Shown: positions 18,505-28,852 of the stretch, one piece after another | How positions within the stretch are numbered: position 1 is the first letter of the stretch | How the letters are laid out: each line of letters begins with the position of its first letter | DNA from: Deltaproteobacteria bacterium | Lineage (GTDB): Bacteria; Myxococcota_A; UBA9160; UBA4427 | Assembly: GCA_016713665.1 (NCBI GenBank) | Contig: JADJOR010000009.1 | Location: 496,001 to 560,000, forward strand | Reading direction: 5' to 3' | Length of the DNA stretch: 64,000 bases | Made by a program: the position numbers and the translations under genes | The notes under the pieces: generated by a model | The model's input: only the letters and a program-made list of their open reading frames with translations | What the model was told of the DNA's origin: nothing | Databases searched by the model: none

Positions 18505-18579
18505 GGGACGGATCTCCGATCGGGTGGGCCCGATCCGGCGGCGCGATCGCGGCGGCCGGGGCGGGCGCTTCACCGCCGC

Positions 18580-19506
18580 TCAGGCTTCGTTGGCGTGGGG
18601 AATGACCTCGTCGGAGAGCAGCCGACTCTGCTCGTTCATCTCGGCCGCGTCGCGCGCGAGGGGGATGGCGATCAGCTTCGTGATCCCGCCGGCCCGGAAC
18701 TCGCGGATCCGGTCGAGCACCGTCTTCGCATCGCCGAGCGCCTGCACGCTCTCGAAGCGCCGCCGCATCGCGGGATCGGCGATCCGGCCGAAGGGCGAGG
18801 GAAAGTCCGCGGCGCCGGGGCCCAGGCGGAACAGGAAGGTCGCCCCATAATGATCCTCGGGAATCGCGCGGCCCACGCGCGCGGTCTCTGCGCGGATCGC
18901 GGCGACGACCCTGGCAGCCTCCTGCGGCGACTGGAGCGGGGCGAGCCAACCGTGGCCGAAGCGGGCGGTGCGCCGGATCGCGCCCGGCGAGTCGCCGCCG
19001 ATCCAGAGCGGCAGCGGCGATTGCTTCGGGCGCGGCGAGATCGAGGCCTCCCGCAGCGAATGGTATTTCCCCTCGAAGCTCGCGACCTCGTTCGACCAGA
19101 GCCGCGTCATGACCTCGAGCGCCTCGTCGACCTTCTCGCCGCGCCCCTTCGGACTGCGCCCGGTCGCGGCCCACTCCGGCGCGTCTTCGCGGCCGACGGC
19201 GACGGTCGGCAGCAGACGGCCATCGCTCAGGTGGTCGAGCGTGGCGCACTGCCGCGCGAAGCTGATGGGGTCATGGAACGGGAGCACGATGGCGTTGGTC
19301 CCGAGCTTGAGGCGTCGGGTCGCGCCGGCGACGACCGAGAGCAGGGTCAGCGGCTCGAGCGCCGGATCGCGGGAGACGACGCGATCGGATTGCCAGATCG
19401 AGTCGATCCGCGAGTCCTCGCAGCGGTCGAGCCAGGCGCGGAACTCGCCGATCGACGCGAAGGGAAACCCACCGATCCCGAGCCCGATTCCGATGCGTAC
19501 GGCCAT
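18580..19506 (-). CDS. LLM-class (luciferase-like) flavin/F420-dependent oxidoreductase
   Basis: A 308-residue TIM-barrel oxidoreductase of the bacterial luciferase-like superfamily. Family signatures include IWQSDRVVSRDPALEPLTLL, LGTNAIVLPFHDP, the LDHLSDGRL segment, and KQSPLPLWIGGDSPGAIRRT near the cofactor phosphate site. The cofactor (FMN or F420) and substrate cannot be assigned. It starts at the ATG at 19506 with MAVRIGIGLG forming the first beta strand. It is the upstream gene of a likely two-gene transcript with the TerB-like gene. Confidence 0.88.
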   Translation of the reverse strand: MAVRIGIGLGIGGFPFASIGEFRAWLDRCEDSRIDSIWQSDRVVSRDPALEPLTLLSVVAGATRRLKLGTNAIVLPFHDPISFARQCATLDHLSDGRLLPTVAVGREDAPEWAATGRSPKGRGEKVDEALEVMTRLWSNEVASFEGKYHSLREASISPRPKQSPLPLWIGGDSPGAIRRTARFGHGWLAPLQSPQEAARVVAAIRAETARVGRAIPEDHYGATFLFRLGPGAADFPSPFGRIADPAMRRRFESVQALGDAKTVLDRIREFRAGGITKLIAIPLARDAAEMNEQSRLLSDEVIPHANEA

Positions 19507-19740
19507 GGGGCGAGCCTACGCAAACGGCCGGCCGGGGTCGAGCGCGCGGGCGGGGGGGCGGCCGTTCCGCGCCGGGGACCGGGCCCGCCCCGTCCCCTTC
19601 CATCCCGTCCCGTCCTCTTCCGTTCCGACCTCGCAGCCGAGCTGCAGCTCGCCGGCAGCCGCTCGCAGGCCGATGGCGAATTGCGCTCGCGCGCGAGGAT
19701 TCCGGTGGGCCCGGAGAGGCGCGCGCCGATCCGACTCCCC

Positions 19741-20040
19741 ATGGACACGATGGGAATCGCCTTGTCGGGCATGCGGAGCGCGTCGACCCGGATCGCCGTC
19801 TCGGCCCACAACGTCGCGAATCTCCTGACGGACGGCTTCCGTCCGCAGCGCGCCACCCAGTCCGCCCAGGCCAGCGGGGGCTCGCAGGCGCTGGTCTCCA
19901 CCGCCGACCAGCCCGAGGCCGTCGATCTCGATCGCGAGATCGTCGGCCAGATCGAGGCGAAGACCCAGTTCAAGGCCTCGCTCCGGGTCCTCGGCGCCGA
20001 GGCCGAGATGCGCGGCTCGCTGCTCGACATCCTCGCCTGA
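19741..20040 (+). CDS. Flagellar-rod-like small protein
   Basis: A 99-residue protein with the ends of a flagellar rod/hook axial protein but no middle. The N-terminus GIALSGMRSASTRIAVSAHN then VANLLTDGFRPQR corresponds to the FlgB/C/E/F/G motif (NxANxxTxGF). The C-terminus IVGQIEAKTQFKASLRVLGA then EAEMRGSLLDI corresponds to the C-terminal heptad region that packs against it in the rod. No flagellar operon is nearby. It may be a minor axial component, or a derived coiled-coil protein with another use. The start is the ATG at 19741 or 19750; neither has a strong ribosome-binding site. Confidence 0.65.
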   Translation: MDTMGIALSGMRSASTRIAVSAHNVANLLTDGFRPQRATQSAQASGGSQALVSTADQPEAVDLDREIVGQIEAKTQFKASLRVLGAEAEMRGSLLDILA

Positions 20041-20041
20041 G

Positions 20042-20069
20042 CTCATTCGTTCGAGCTCGTTCGTTCGAG
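20042..20069. repeat. Two 14-bp tandem repeats
   Basis: CTCATTCGTTCGAG is followed directly by CTCGTTCGTTCGAG and then by a degenerate ATCGCTCG. It begins just after the stop of the flagellar-rod-like gene, in the short convergent spacer before arsS. TTCGAGCTCG within it is partly palindromic. It may take part in bidirectional termination, but there is no T run. Confidence 0.5.
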
Positions 20070-20119
20070 ATCGCTCGCCCGTGCGGACTCGCCCGCGCCC
20101 CGATCGTCCGAGCCGCGGC

Positions 20120-21127
<1,008 letters not shown>

Positions 21128-21201
21128 CGTGGACTCCGGACGAGGGGAGGGTCGATCGTCGCGTCGGTCTGGACCGTCAGGGCCCGACCGAGGCACCGGC
21201 T

Positions 21202-22380
21202 TCAGCAACAGGCTCCCGGGGCACACGCCGCGTCCTGCCGGTATTCGCCGCCCTTCGTCTCCCGCGGATGCCGCGGGGCGCTGCGCAGGCAGTCGAAGAC
21301 GGGCTGCTCGTCCGCGGGGATCGCGACGGCGGGCTCGATCCCGATCGTCGAGGCGGCGTAGGGCTCGCTCGTCATGATGCGGAAGGTCTTGGCACAGACG
21401 GCGGTGCGCACCCCGCGCCGGAAGGTATGGCCGTCGTCGTCGACGACCGCCTTCCAGGGGCCCCGGTAGACGACGGCCTGGCCGGCCTCCATGCAGGGCC
21501 CCTCCTTGCCCTTCTTCGCCGTGATCGTGACCGAGCGGAACTCGATGCCGTCGACGACGGCGAAGGGCGTCGACTCCCACTTCTCGATCGCGATGCCGTA
21601 GAAGCCCGCCGCCTCGAGCTGCTCGAGGAAGTCGAGCTCCTGGAAGGCCCCCGACACACAGCCGCTCCAGAGCTCGGGATCCCGCCGCAGGGCCTCCGGG
21701 ACCTCCTCGTCGCTCACGATGTCGGAGATCGCGATGCGGCCGCCCGGCCGCAGCACGCGATGGATCTCGCGCAGGAGCTGTCGCTTGTCCTGCTCCCGGA
21801 CGAGGTTGAGGACGCAGTTCGACACGACGAGGTCGACCGACGCGTCGGCGACGAGCGGCGTCTCCCGGGCGATCCGCACCCGCTCTTCTTCGAGGCTCGC
21901 GAGGTCCTCGACGCGCTTGACCGGGTTCACCGCGAGCCAGGCCTCGAGGCGATCGACGTCGAGGGCGAGGTCCTGGATCCGGCCGCGGCGGAACTCGACG
22001 TTGGCGTGGCCGATCCGCGCTGCGACTTCGGGGGCGGCCGAGCGCGCCAGCGCGAGCATCGCGTCGTTCATGTCGACCCCGATGACGCGGCCCGTCGGGC
22101 CGGTGATCTGGGAGGCGATGAAGCAGATCTTGCCGCCGCCGCTGCCGAGGTCGAGGACGGTGTCGCCGGGGCGGACGTGGCGGGACGGGTCGCCGCAGCC
22201 GTAGTCCCGCTCGATGACCTCCTTCGGGATCGCGGCGAGGAAGCGCGGGTCGTAGTCGACCGGGCAGCAGAGCGCCGCCTCCCGGACCCGGGCGGCCTCC
22301 GCGTAGCGCTGGCGCGTGGCGGCCTCGGCGTCGAGGGGGAGCGGGGCGTTCGGGGCGACGGTCGGAAGCGGGGCGGACAT
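21202..22380 (-). CDS. arsM: Arsenite methyltransferase, ArsM family
   Basis: A 392-residue SAM-dependent methyltransferase. Motif I is VLDLGSGGGKICFIA, then VIGVDMNDAML and LVVSNCVLNLV. The ArsM-type cysteines are present: ALCCPVDYD near the N-terminus, SNCVLN at the family position of Cys174 and SGCVSGAF near Cys224. This suggests As(III) binding and methylation with SAM and thiols. A C-terminal domain of about 110 residues ends APGACC, a vicinal Cys pair that may bind arsenic. The start at 22380 is preferred over the ATG three codons upstream: CAGGAG sits 9 nt before it but directly abuts the upstream ATG. It leads the arsM-arsS operon. Confidence 0.85.
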   Translation of the reverse strand: MSAPLPTVAPNAPLPLDAEAATRQRYAEAARVREAALCCPVDYDPRFLAAIPKEVIERDYGCGDPSRHVRPGDTVLDLGSGGGKICFIASQITGPTGRVIGVDMNDAMLALARSAAPEVAARIGHANVEFRRGRIQDLALDVDRLEAWLAVNPVKRVEDLASLEEERVRIARETPLVADASVDLVVSNCVLNLVREQDKRQLLREIHRVLRPGGRIAISDIVSDEEVPEALRRDPELWSGCVSGAFQELDFLEQLEAAGFYGIAIEKWESTPFAVVDGIEFRSVTITAKKGKEGPCMEAGQAVVYRGPWKAVVDDDGHTFRRGVRTAVCAKTFRIMTSEPYAASTIGIEPAVAIPADEQPVFDCLRSAPRHPRETKGGEYRQDAACAPGACC

Positions 22381-22622
22381 GGCGCGCATCTCCTGGCGAA
22401 GGGACGGCCGTGGCCGCCGGCCCCAAGTGGTACCACCGATCGGCCTCGTCGCGCGCGCCCGCCGCGGCGAGCCGCGGCCAGGCCGAAGCCGACCGGGCGT
22501 CTCCCCGGCCCCGGGTGGTCGCTGCTATGGTGCGCGCCGGCCGGATCCGGCCGGACCCCTGGCATCCATTCCGCCCGCCCCGCGTCGATCGCGGGTCACG
22601 CGGGCGACCCGAAGGAGACCCC
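22381..22622. promoter_or_regulatory. Divergent promoter region, arsM and SDR genes
   Basis: These 242 bp must hold promoters for the divergent arsM-arsS and SDR genes. No ArsR-type operator or clear sigma-70 promoter could be recognised by eye. No coding sequence is supported. Confidence 0.35.
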
Positions 22623-23528
22623 ATGAGCTCGATCCGCTTCGACAACCGCGTCGCCGTCATCACGGGGGCCGGCGGTGGCCTCGGCAAGACCTACGCCCTC
22701 GAGCTCGCCCGCCGCGGGGCGAAGGTCGTCGTCAACGACCTCGGCGGCGCCGCCGACGGGACGGGCAAGGGCTCGAGCATGGCCGACCAGGTCGTGGCCG
22801 AGATCGCGAAGGCGGGGGGCACGGCGGTCGCGAACTACGACTCCGTCGCGACGCCGCAGGGCGGGGAAGCGATCATCAAGACGGCGCTCGACAACTTCGG
22901 CCAGGTCGACATCGTCGTGAACAACGCGGGCATCCTGCGCGACAAGTCCTTCGCGAAGCTGACCCAGCAGGAGCTCGAGCTCGTCCTCGACGTCCATCTG
23001 AAGGGCGCCTTCTTCGTCTCCCAGCCGGCCTTCCGCGCGATGAAGGAGCGCAACTACGGTCGCTTCGTCCATACCGCGTCGGCCGCCGGCATCTTCGGCA
23101 ACTTCGGCCAGACCAACTACGGCGCGGCCAAGATGGGCATGGTCGGCCTCTCGAACGTGCTCGCCGTCGAGGGCGCGAAGAACAACATCAAGAGCAACGT
23201 GATCGCGCCGATCGCCCGCACGCGGCTGACGGAAGAGCTGATGGGCAAGCTCGCCGATCTCGTGAAGCCCGAGCTCGTGACGCCGCTCGTCGTCTATCTC
23301 TGCTCGGAGGCGTGCGACGTGACCCACTCGATCTACTCGGTGGGCGGCGGACGCTATGCGCGGATCTTCATCGGCATGGCGAAGGGCTACTTCGCCGGGG
23401 CCGGCGCCAGCGTCTCGGCCGAGGACATCGCCGCGAACTGGGGCACGATCCACTCCGACAAGGACTACATCATCCCCGACTCGATCGCGGCCGAGATGCA
23501 GGCGCTGATGGCGGCGATGAAGGGGTAG
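22623..23528 (+). CDS. Short-chain dehydrogenase, HSD17B4/MFE-2-like
   Basis: A 301-residue classical SDR. The NAD-binding motif is TGAGGGLGKTYA and the NNAG motif is VVNNAGIL. The active site includes HTASAAGIFG and YGAAK (Tyr-x-x-x-Lys). The extended N-terminal insert NDLGGAADGTGKGSSMADQV and the C-terminal lid resemble the D-3-hydroxyacyl-CoA dehydrogenase domain of peroxisomal multifunctional enzyme type 2 and its bacterial stand-alone relatives. It probably oxidises a 3-hydroxyacyl-CoA or related substrate. The start at 22623 has GAAGGAGA about 4 nt upstream. Confidence 0.9.
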   Translation: MSSIRFDNRVAVITGAGGGLGKTYALELARRGAKVVVNDLGGAADGTGKGSSMADQVVAEIAKAGGTAVANYDSVATPQGGEAIIKTALDNFGQVDIVVNNAGILRDKSFAKLTQQELELVLDVHLKGAFFVSQPAFRAMKERNYGRFVHTASAAGIFGNFGQTNYGAAKMGMVGLSNVLAVEGAKNNIKSNVIAPIARTRLTEELMGKLADLVKPELVTPLVVYLCSEACDVTHSIYSVGGGRYARIFIGMAKGYFAGAGASVSAEDIAANWGTIHSDKDYIIPDSIAAEMQALMAAMKG

Positions 23529-23547
23529 TCGGCGCCGCGGCCAGACC

Positions 23548-24027
23548 TCAGAGCTTCTCGATCAGCTCGTCGAGGACGGGCCAGGCGATCGCGGTCTGGG
23601 CGCCGAAGGCCTTCAGCAGGAGGCCGCGGTCGTCGTCGCCGTCCTTGGCGAGGAAGCTCGCGACCTTCGCCCGCAGGTCCGCCTCGGACGGGCTCGTCAC
23701 GACGTCGGACTTGAGGATCCCCTCTTCGTGCTCGAGGCCGACCTGGTCGAGCCACTCGGAGAGCAGGTCGAGCCGGCACTTCAGGAAGTAGACCGCGAGG
23801 AGCTCCTCGGCGAGCGCGTTGGCGCTCGTCCGCGAGAGCGCGCGGCGCACCGACGAGACGCGCATCTCGAGGGGCTGCTTCAGCAGGAATTGCGGCCGGA
23901 ACTTCAGCGCGATCGCCGCGGCGGCGACCGTCTGCTTGACCGCCTCCGGCGACTGCTGCGCGATCTTCTCCATGATCTGGCCACACTTCTCCTGGCTCAT
24001 CGCCGCGAAGATCTGATTCGGTCGCAT
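23548..24027 (-). CDS. Conserved-looking helical protein of unknown function
   Basis: A 159-residue soluble, mainly helical protein that I do not recognise. It begins MRPNQIFAAMSQEKCGQIME and has a strong ribosome-binding site (GGAGGAGAG) immediately upstream. Codon use matches the neighbours. No signal peptide, membrane segment or catalytic motif is seen. It lies 19 bp from the convergent SDR gene and downstream of ctaA on the same strand. Confidence 0.65.
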   Translation of the reverse strand: MRPNQIFAAMSQEKCGQIMEKIAQQSPEAVKQTVAAAAIALKFRPQFLLKQPLEMRVSSVRRALSRTSANALAEELLAVYFLKCRLDLLSEWLDQVGLEHEEGILKSDVVTSPSEADLRAKVASFLAKDGDDDRGLLLKAFGAQTAIAWPVLDELIEKL

Positions 24028-24157
24028 CGGCTCTCCTCCGGCCCGGGTCCGCTCCTCGGGCGGCCGCTTTGTAGCATGATGCCCGCGGCCCCGCCGAGGG
24101 ATCGCAGGGCGGCTCGTCTGCTCGCGGCGGGCGGAGCGCAGCGGGCGGCTCGCCGGT

Positions 24158-25123
24158 TCACGCCGTGCGGCGGGACCAGGCGGTGTCGACGGCGACGCCG
24201 AGGGTGCAGACGAGCGCCGCTGCGAGCGCCGAGTGGAGTGCCGTGATCTCGACGGGCAGCCGCAGGAGCACGTTGGCGACACCGACCGCGGCCTGACCGA
24301 CGACGAGCACGCTCGCGAGCCCGAGGAGGCGAACGAGGGCACGGTCGGGGCGGGCCAGCAGGGCGGCGAGCGGCAGGGCGACGATCAGGGTGTAGGCCAG
24401 CGTGCGGTGGAGCACGTGCAGGCCCTGGATGCCCGAGAAGGTCGGGAAGAGCTCGCCGTTCATGCAGGCGGGCCAGTCCGGACAGACGAGCCCCGCGTAG
24501 CTCGACGAGACGAGGCCGCCGAGGGCGACCTGGGCGACGAGCAGCGCCGCGACGGCGCTGGTCGCGAGCCGGGCGAGGCCGCTCGCGGGAACGTCGGGGG
24601 CGGCGGCCGACGACGACCGGCGGCCCAGGGCGACGATCCGCCGGCCGATCAGGACGAGGGCCAGGGCGAAGGCGTTGCCCGTCAGCAGATGCGACGTGAC
24701 CGTCCAGGTCGCGAGCAGCTTCAGGACGGTGAGCCCGCCCAGCACGATCTGCACCGCGAGCAGCAGGGCCGCGATCGCGAGCGGTCGTCGGAGCGCCGAA
24801 GCGAGCTCCTTCTGCCGGAGCGTCGCCACCGAGAGACCCACGAAGAGGATCGCGACGCTGCCTGCGACGACCCGATGGCCGAACTCGAAGGCGACCTTGA
24901 AGTCGAGCCGCGGGATCACTTCGCCGAAGCAGAGGGGCCAGTCCGGGCAGGAGAGGCCGGCACCATGGGCCCGCACGAGGGCGCCGAGCACGATCAGCGC
25001 GTAGGTCAGGCCCGCGAGGCCGAAGAAGGCCCGGCCGAGGCGCTCGGCGCTCGCCTGCATCACCGACCCGCTGGCCGCTGCCGTACCCGACCCGCCCGAG
25101 GCCCCCGCTGCGTGCGTCGCCAT
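24158..25123 (-). CDS. ctaA: Haem A synthase, COX15/CtaA family
   Basis: A 321-residue membrane protein with eight predicted transmembrane segments in two homologous halves. It converts haem O to haem A for aa3-type cytochrome c oxidase. Each half keeps a CPDWPxC motif after transmembrane 1 (GAGLSCPDWPLCFG and GLVCPDWPACMN), the extracytoplasmic Cys pairs of the family. Haem-ligand histidines are visible in FEFGHRVVAG, TVTSHLLTGN, HVLHRTLAY and ITALHSALA. No cytochrome oxidase genes are in view. The Gly/Ala/Ser-rich first 25 residues make the exact start less certain, and the ATG at residue 22 is possible. Confidence 0.92.
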   Translation of the reverse strand: MATHAAGASGGSGTAAASGSVMQASAERLGRAFFGLAGLTYALIVLGALVRAHGAGLSCPDWPLCFGEVIPRLDFKVAFEFGHRVVAGSVAILFVGLSVATLRQKELASALRRPLAIAALLLAVQIVLGGLTVLKLLATWTVTSHLLTGNAFALALVLIGRRIVALGRRSSSAAAPDVPASGLARLATSAVAALLVAQVALGGLVSSSYAGLVCPDWPACMNGELFPTFSGIQGLHVLHRTLAYTLIVALPLAALLARPDRALVRLLGLASVLVVGQAAVGVANVLLRLPVEITALHSALAAALVCTLGVAVDTAWSRRTA

Positions 25124-25278
25124 TCGATCCGTCCCCCCGCCTCGGGATCGCCGTGGATCCGAATCATCCCCATCGGCCTCGAAGAGGCACGGATCCCGAA
25201 GCGCGCCGACTCTAGAAGAGCACGCAGACGAGCAGAAGAGGCGCGATCGGGGCGCTCTAGATAAAAGAAGGAGTCCCC

Positions 25279-25386
25279 ATGGGGCAGGGCGCCCCCGTCG
25301 AAGACCCGGGGCGGTTCTCGGATCGAGCCTTCAGATCTCGCGGACCGGAGTCGATAGGGAGCTTGTTATGGTCGAAGCCGAAATGA
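25279..25386 (+). CDS. Possible 35-codon upstream ORF
   Basis: A short frame, MGQGAPVEDPGRFSDRAFRS and on to WSKPK, begins 5 nt after a consensus AAGGAG (25268-25273). Its TGA overlaps the ATG at 25383 as ATGA, inside the next gene. That layout would suit a translational-coupling leader. However, the next gene also has an upstream ATG at 25368 with its own AGGGAG, so the small frame may be incidental. No family was recognised. Confidence 0.3.
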   Translation: MGQGAPVEDPGRFSDRAFRSRGPESIGSLLWSKPK

Positions 25387-25789
25387 CCCGTGACCGACAC
25401 GACGACCCGCGCAAGCTCACCGCGATGATCGCCCGCGTTTCCGACCTCGCCGCCAACCATGCGGTCTGCTCGGTCGTGGTGGGCGTGGCGGCCGAAGAGG
25501 GCGACCTCTTCTTCCCCGACTACCTCGATTATCTGGTGAGCGCCCTGCGCGTGGAGGACCAGATCTTCCGCATGACCCGCGAGCGGGCGCTCCTCTATCT
25601 CTCCGACGTCGACGCGACCTGCGCCGCCGAGGTCCTCGTCCGGATCTACCCGAGTTCTGCAAGGAGTTCCCGGCGGCCTCCGAGCCCGAGTTCGATCAGC
25701 GCATGCTCGAGATCAAGCCGGGGAGCCCGCCGATCACGGTGCGCGACGTCCTGACGTCGGTCTTCGGGACGAAGCCGTCGGTCCACTGA
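25368..25789 (+). pseudogene. Degenerate GGDEF-like protein, frameshifted
   Basis: The frame from 25368 reads like the second half of a small, degenerate GGDEF-type domain: VCSVVVGVAAEEGDLFFPDY, then ALRVEDQIFRMTRERALLYL and SDVDATCAAEVLVRI. The GG[DE]EF signature is absent. After about 25649 the frame loses sense, while the -1 frame continues PEFCKEFPAASEPEFDQRML and ends TVRDVLTSVF...KPSVH at the TGA at 25787. One base missing from the C3 run at 25649-25651 explains it, giving about 140 residues if restored. With no active-site motif it would at most bind or sense. The break may be decay or an assembly error. Confidence 0.5.
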
Positions 25790-25831
25790 GCGCGCTCGAA
25801 CGCGAGCGGCCGGCGTCGAGCTCCGCTCCCC

Positions 25832-26335
25832 TCAGAGATACTGCGCCGTCGTGCCCCCGAGCGGCATCGCCGGGCCGCCGAGCTTGCGGTGGTCCCAGGA
25901 GCGGACGCGGACGGGATCGATCCGCACGATCACGCGCTTGTTGAGCATCATCTCGACGATCGGCTTCATCTGCTCCGTATACGGCCCGTTGTAGCGCTCG
26001 AAGACGCTGACGCCGGCGGCCCAGTATTCGGGATCCGTGTTGTCCTCGATGATGTGGGCCGTGCCCTCGACGGAGACGCCGCGCAGCTGGTCGTAGGTCA
26101 GGCCCGCCTCGATCATGCAGGCGATCTTCGGGTCGCGGCGGAGGTTCTTCACCTTCTGCGACTTCGTCTTCGTCTCGAAGTAGATCTTCCCGCCGACGAG
26201 CCCGTACCACATGGCCACCAGATGGGGCATGCCCTTCGGACCGATCGTCGCCATCGTCCCCGTCCGGCCCTGCTCGATGAAGGTCGTGATCTCCTCCGGC
26301 GACATCACGATCTGGCCCCGCTGATTGACTCCCAA
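25832..26335 (-). CDS. PPOX-class pyridoxamine 5'-phosphate oxidase-like protein
   Basis: A 167-residue split-barrel flavin/F420-type protein. Recognisable elements are TGTMATIGPKGMPHLVAMWY, KIYFETKTKSQKVKNLRRDP and KIACMIEAGLTYDQLRGVSV. These match the PPOX-class F420-dependent family, in which proteins often begin MGVNQR. The start is taken as TTG at 26335, giving LGVNQRGQIVMSPEEI, because GGGAGAG lies 5 nt upstream. The ATG at 26305 would remove conserved residues. The substrate is unknown. It lies downstream of the class IV aminotransferase gene on the same strand. Confidence 0.82.
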   Translation of the reverse strand: MGVNQRGQIVMSPEEITTFIEQGRTGTMATIGPKGMPHLVAMWYGLVGGKIYFETKTKSQKVKNLRRDPKIACMIEAGLTYDQLRGVSVEGTAHIIEDNTDPEYWAAGVSVFERYNGPYTEQMKPIVEMMLNKRVIVRIDPVRVRSWDHRKLGGPAMPLGGTTAQYL

Positions 26336-26418
26336 GCGCGCTCTCCCCGGGTCGATCGCGCTGCCCGGCCCATGGCGGGGGACGGCGATCGGTTGCTCGT
26401 TGAAGGAAGGGGAGGAGC

Positions 26419-27153
26419 CTAACTCAAGCGCTCGGGGATGACCCGGCCCGTCGGGAAGACGACGCGCAAGCGCTGCGCCAGCGGCCCCGATCGCCCGTCG
26501 CCGACCGGGCTCCCGTCGAGCTCGACGATCGCGACCGCCCCGCGCACCGCGTTCACGGCGACGAGCTCCCGCGCGCGCGCGAGCGTACGGCGATCGATCC
26601 CGAGTGTCTCGACGATCGCGGGTACCGCCTCCCGCGCGAGCTCGAGCCCGAGCCCCTCGACCGGTCCGAGGCCGCGCGCCGGGGTCAGGCAGAGCCCCTC
26701 CTCCGTCACGACGACGAGGTTCGTCCGACTGCCCTCGACGAGCCGCCCCGCGCCGTCGAAGAGCAGGGATTCCTCGACGCCCGCGGCCGACCGCTCCGCT
26801 CGCGCGGCGTCCCAGGCGGGAACGTCGAGGGCCTTGGTGCCGGCGCGCGCCGCCGGTCCCGGGTGGAGGGCTCGCGCGGTGATCGCGCGCCAGGTCCCGG
26901 GCTCGGCACCGAGCGGACGCGTCGACGCGGAGAGTCGGGGCTCGGCGCCCGACCATTCGATTCGCACGATGCCGCCGCCCCGGCCGAGCTCGGCGCGCAC
27001 CGCCGCCAGCGCGATCTCCTCGATCGCGGGGCGCTCGGGCCGCGCGAGGCCGAGCCGCCCGGCGTCCCGGCGCAGCCGCCCGGCGTGGCGCTCGATGCGC
27101 TCGATGCGCCCGCCCGTCACGCGCGCGGTCGTGTAGCAGCCGATGCGTTCCAT
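26419..27153 (-). CDS. Class IV PLP aminotransferase (PabC/Ilv/D-Ala type)
   Basis: A 244-residue fold-type IV PLP enzyme. The Schiff-base lysine is in GTKALDVPAWDAARAER. The PLP-anchoring Glu and phosphate loop lie in GRLVEGSRTNLVVV. The C-terminal region ARELVAVNAVRGAVAIVELD completes the family pattern. The shortness and low conservation of the N-terminal domain suggest aminodeoxychorismate lyase or another amino-acid lyase/aminotransferase; substrate assignment is not possible. It lies 87 bp downstream of citrate synthase on the same strand. Confidence 0.8.
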   Translation of the reverse strand: MERIGCYTTARVTGGRIERIERHAGRLRRDAGRLGLARPERPAIEEIALAAVRAELGRGGGIVRIEWSGAEPRLSASTRPLGAEPGTWRAITARALHPGPAARAGTKALDVPAWDAARAERSAAGVEESLLFDGAGRLVEGSRTNLVVVTEEGLCLTPARGLGPVEGLGLELAREAVPAIVETLGIDRRTLARARELVAVNAVRGAVAIVELDGSPVGDGRSGPLAQRLRVVFPTGRVIPERLS

Positions 27154-27240
27154 CGATCCCCGTCCGCCGCGACGGTCCCGTCCGGAGCGGCCCCCCGCCC
27201 GATGCGGGGCGCCGTCGCCGGTGTCTCCGGCCGCCCCCGC

Positions 27241-28551
<1,311 letters not shown>

Positions 28552-28852
28552 CGGGTTCTCCTTCTTCGGGCGCATCCGGTCCGTCGCTCGGACCTTCGAT
28601 CACGGCCTGCGCGGTCGTCCGCGCGGGGGACGTCCGCTCTTCGTACGATTCGACGCCGGTCTTGTGGCCGTTCTCCGACGGAATCGTCCCGTCGCCGTCT
28701 TCGCATTGCACACGCCCGAGAGCGTCTTCGCCGCGCACGACGGAAGCTCCGGCTTTCGCCGGAGTCGGAGCAGGGCCTTTCGATCGGACACCACAAGGGA
28801 CCGCCGCGATGGCGACGAGCCCGGCGGAAAATAGCCGACGGAGCGAGGCGCT
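28552..28852. promoter_or_regulatory. gltA upstream region with GAAA-loop hairpin
   Basis: About 300 bp between the glycosyltransferase stop and the gltA start on the same strand. It holds the gltA promoter and the hairpin listed at 28747-28764. No gene was recognised. Confidence 0.4.
28747..28764 (-). terminator. Candidate terminator hairpin before gltA
   Basis: In the minus-strand transcript, CTCCGGC and GCCGGAG form a perfect 7-bp stem closed by a GAAA tetraloop, about 90 nt after the GT39-like gene's stop. No U run follows, so termination efficiency is doubtful. It could equally be a leader structure of gltA. Confidence 0.35.

Noticed and set aside
18010..20040. A 676-codon frame on the plus strand ending in the flagellar-rod-like protein
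   Set aside because: Only the last 99 codons show conservation. The upstream part is opposite the TerB-like and LLM genes.
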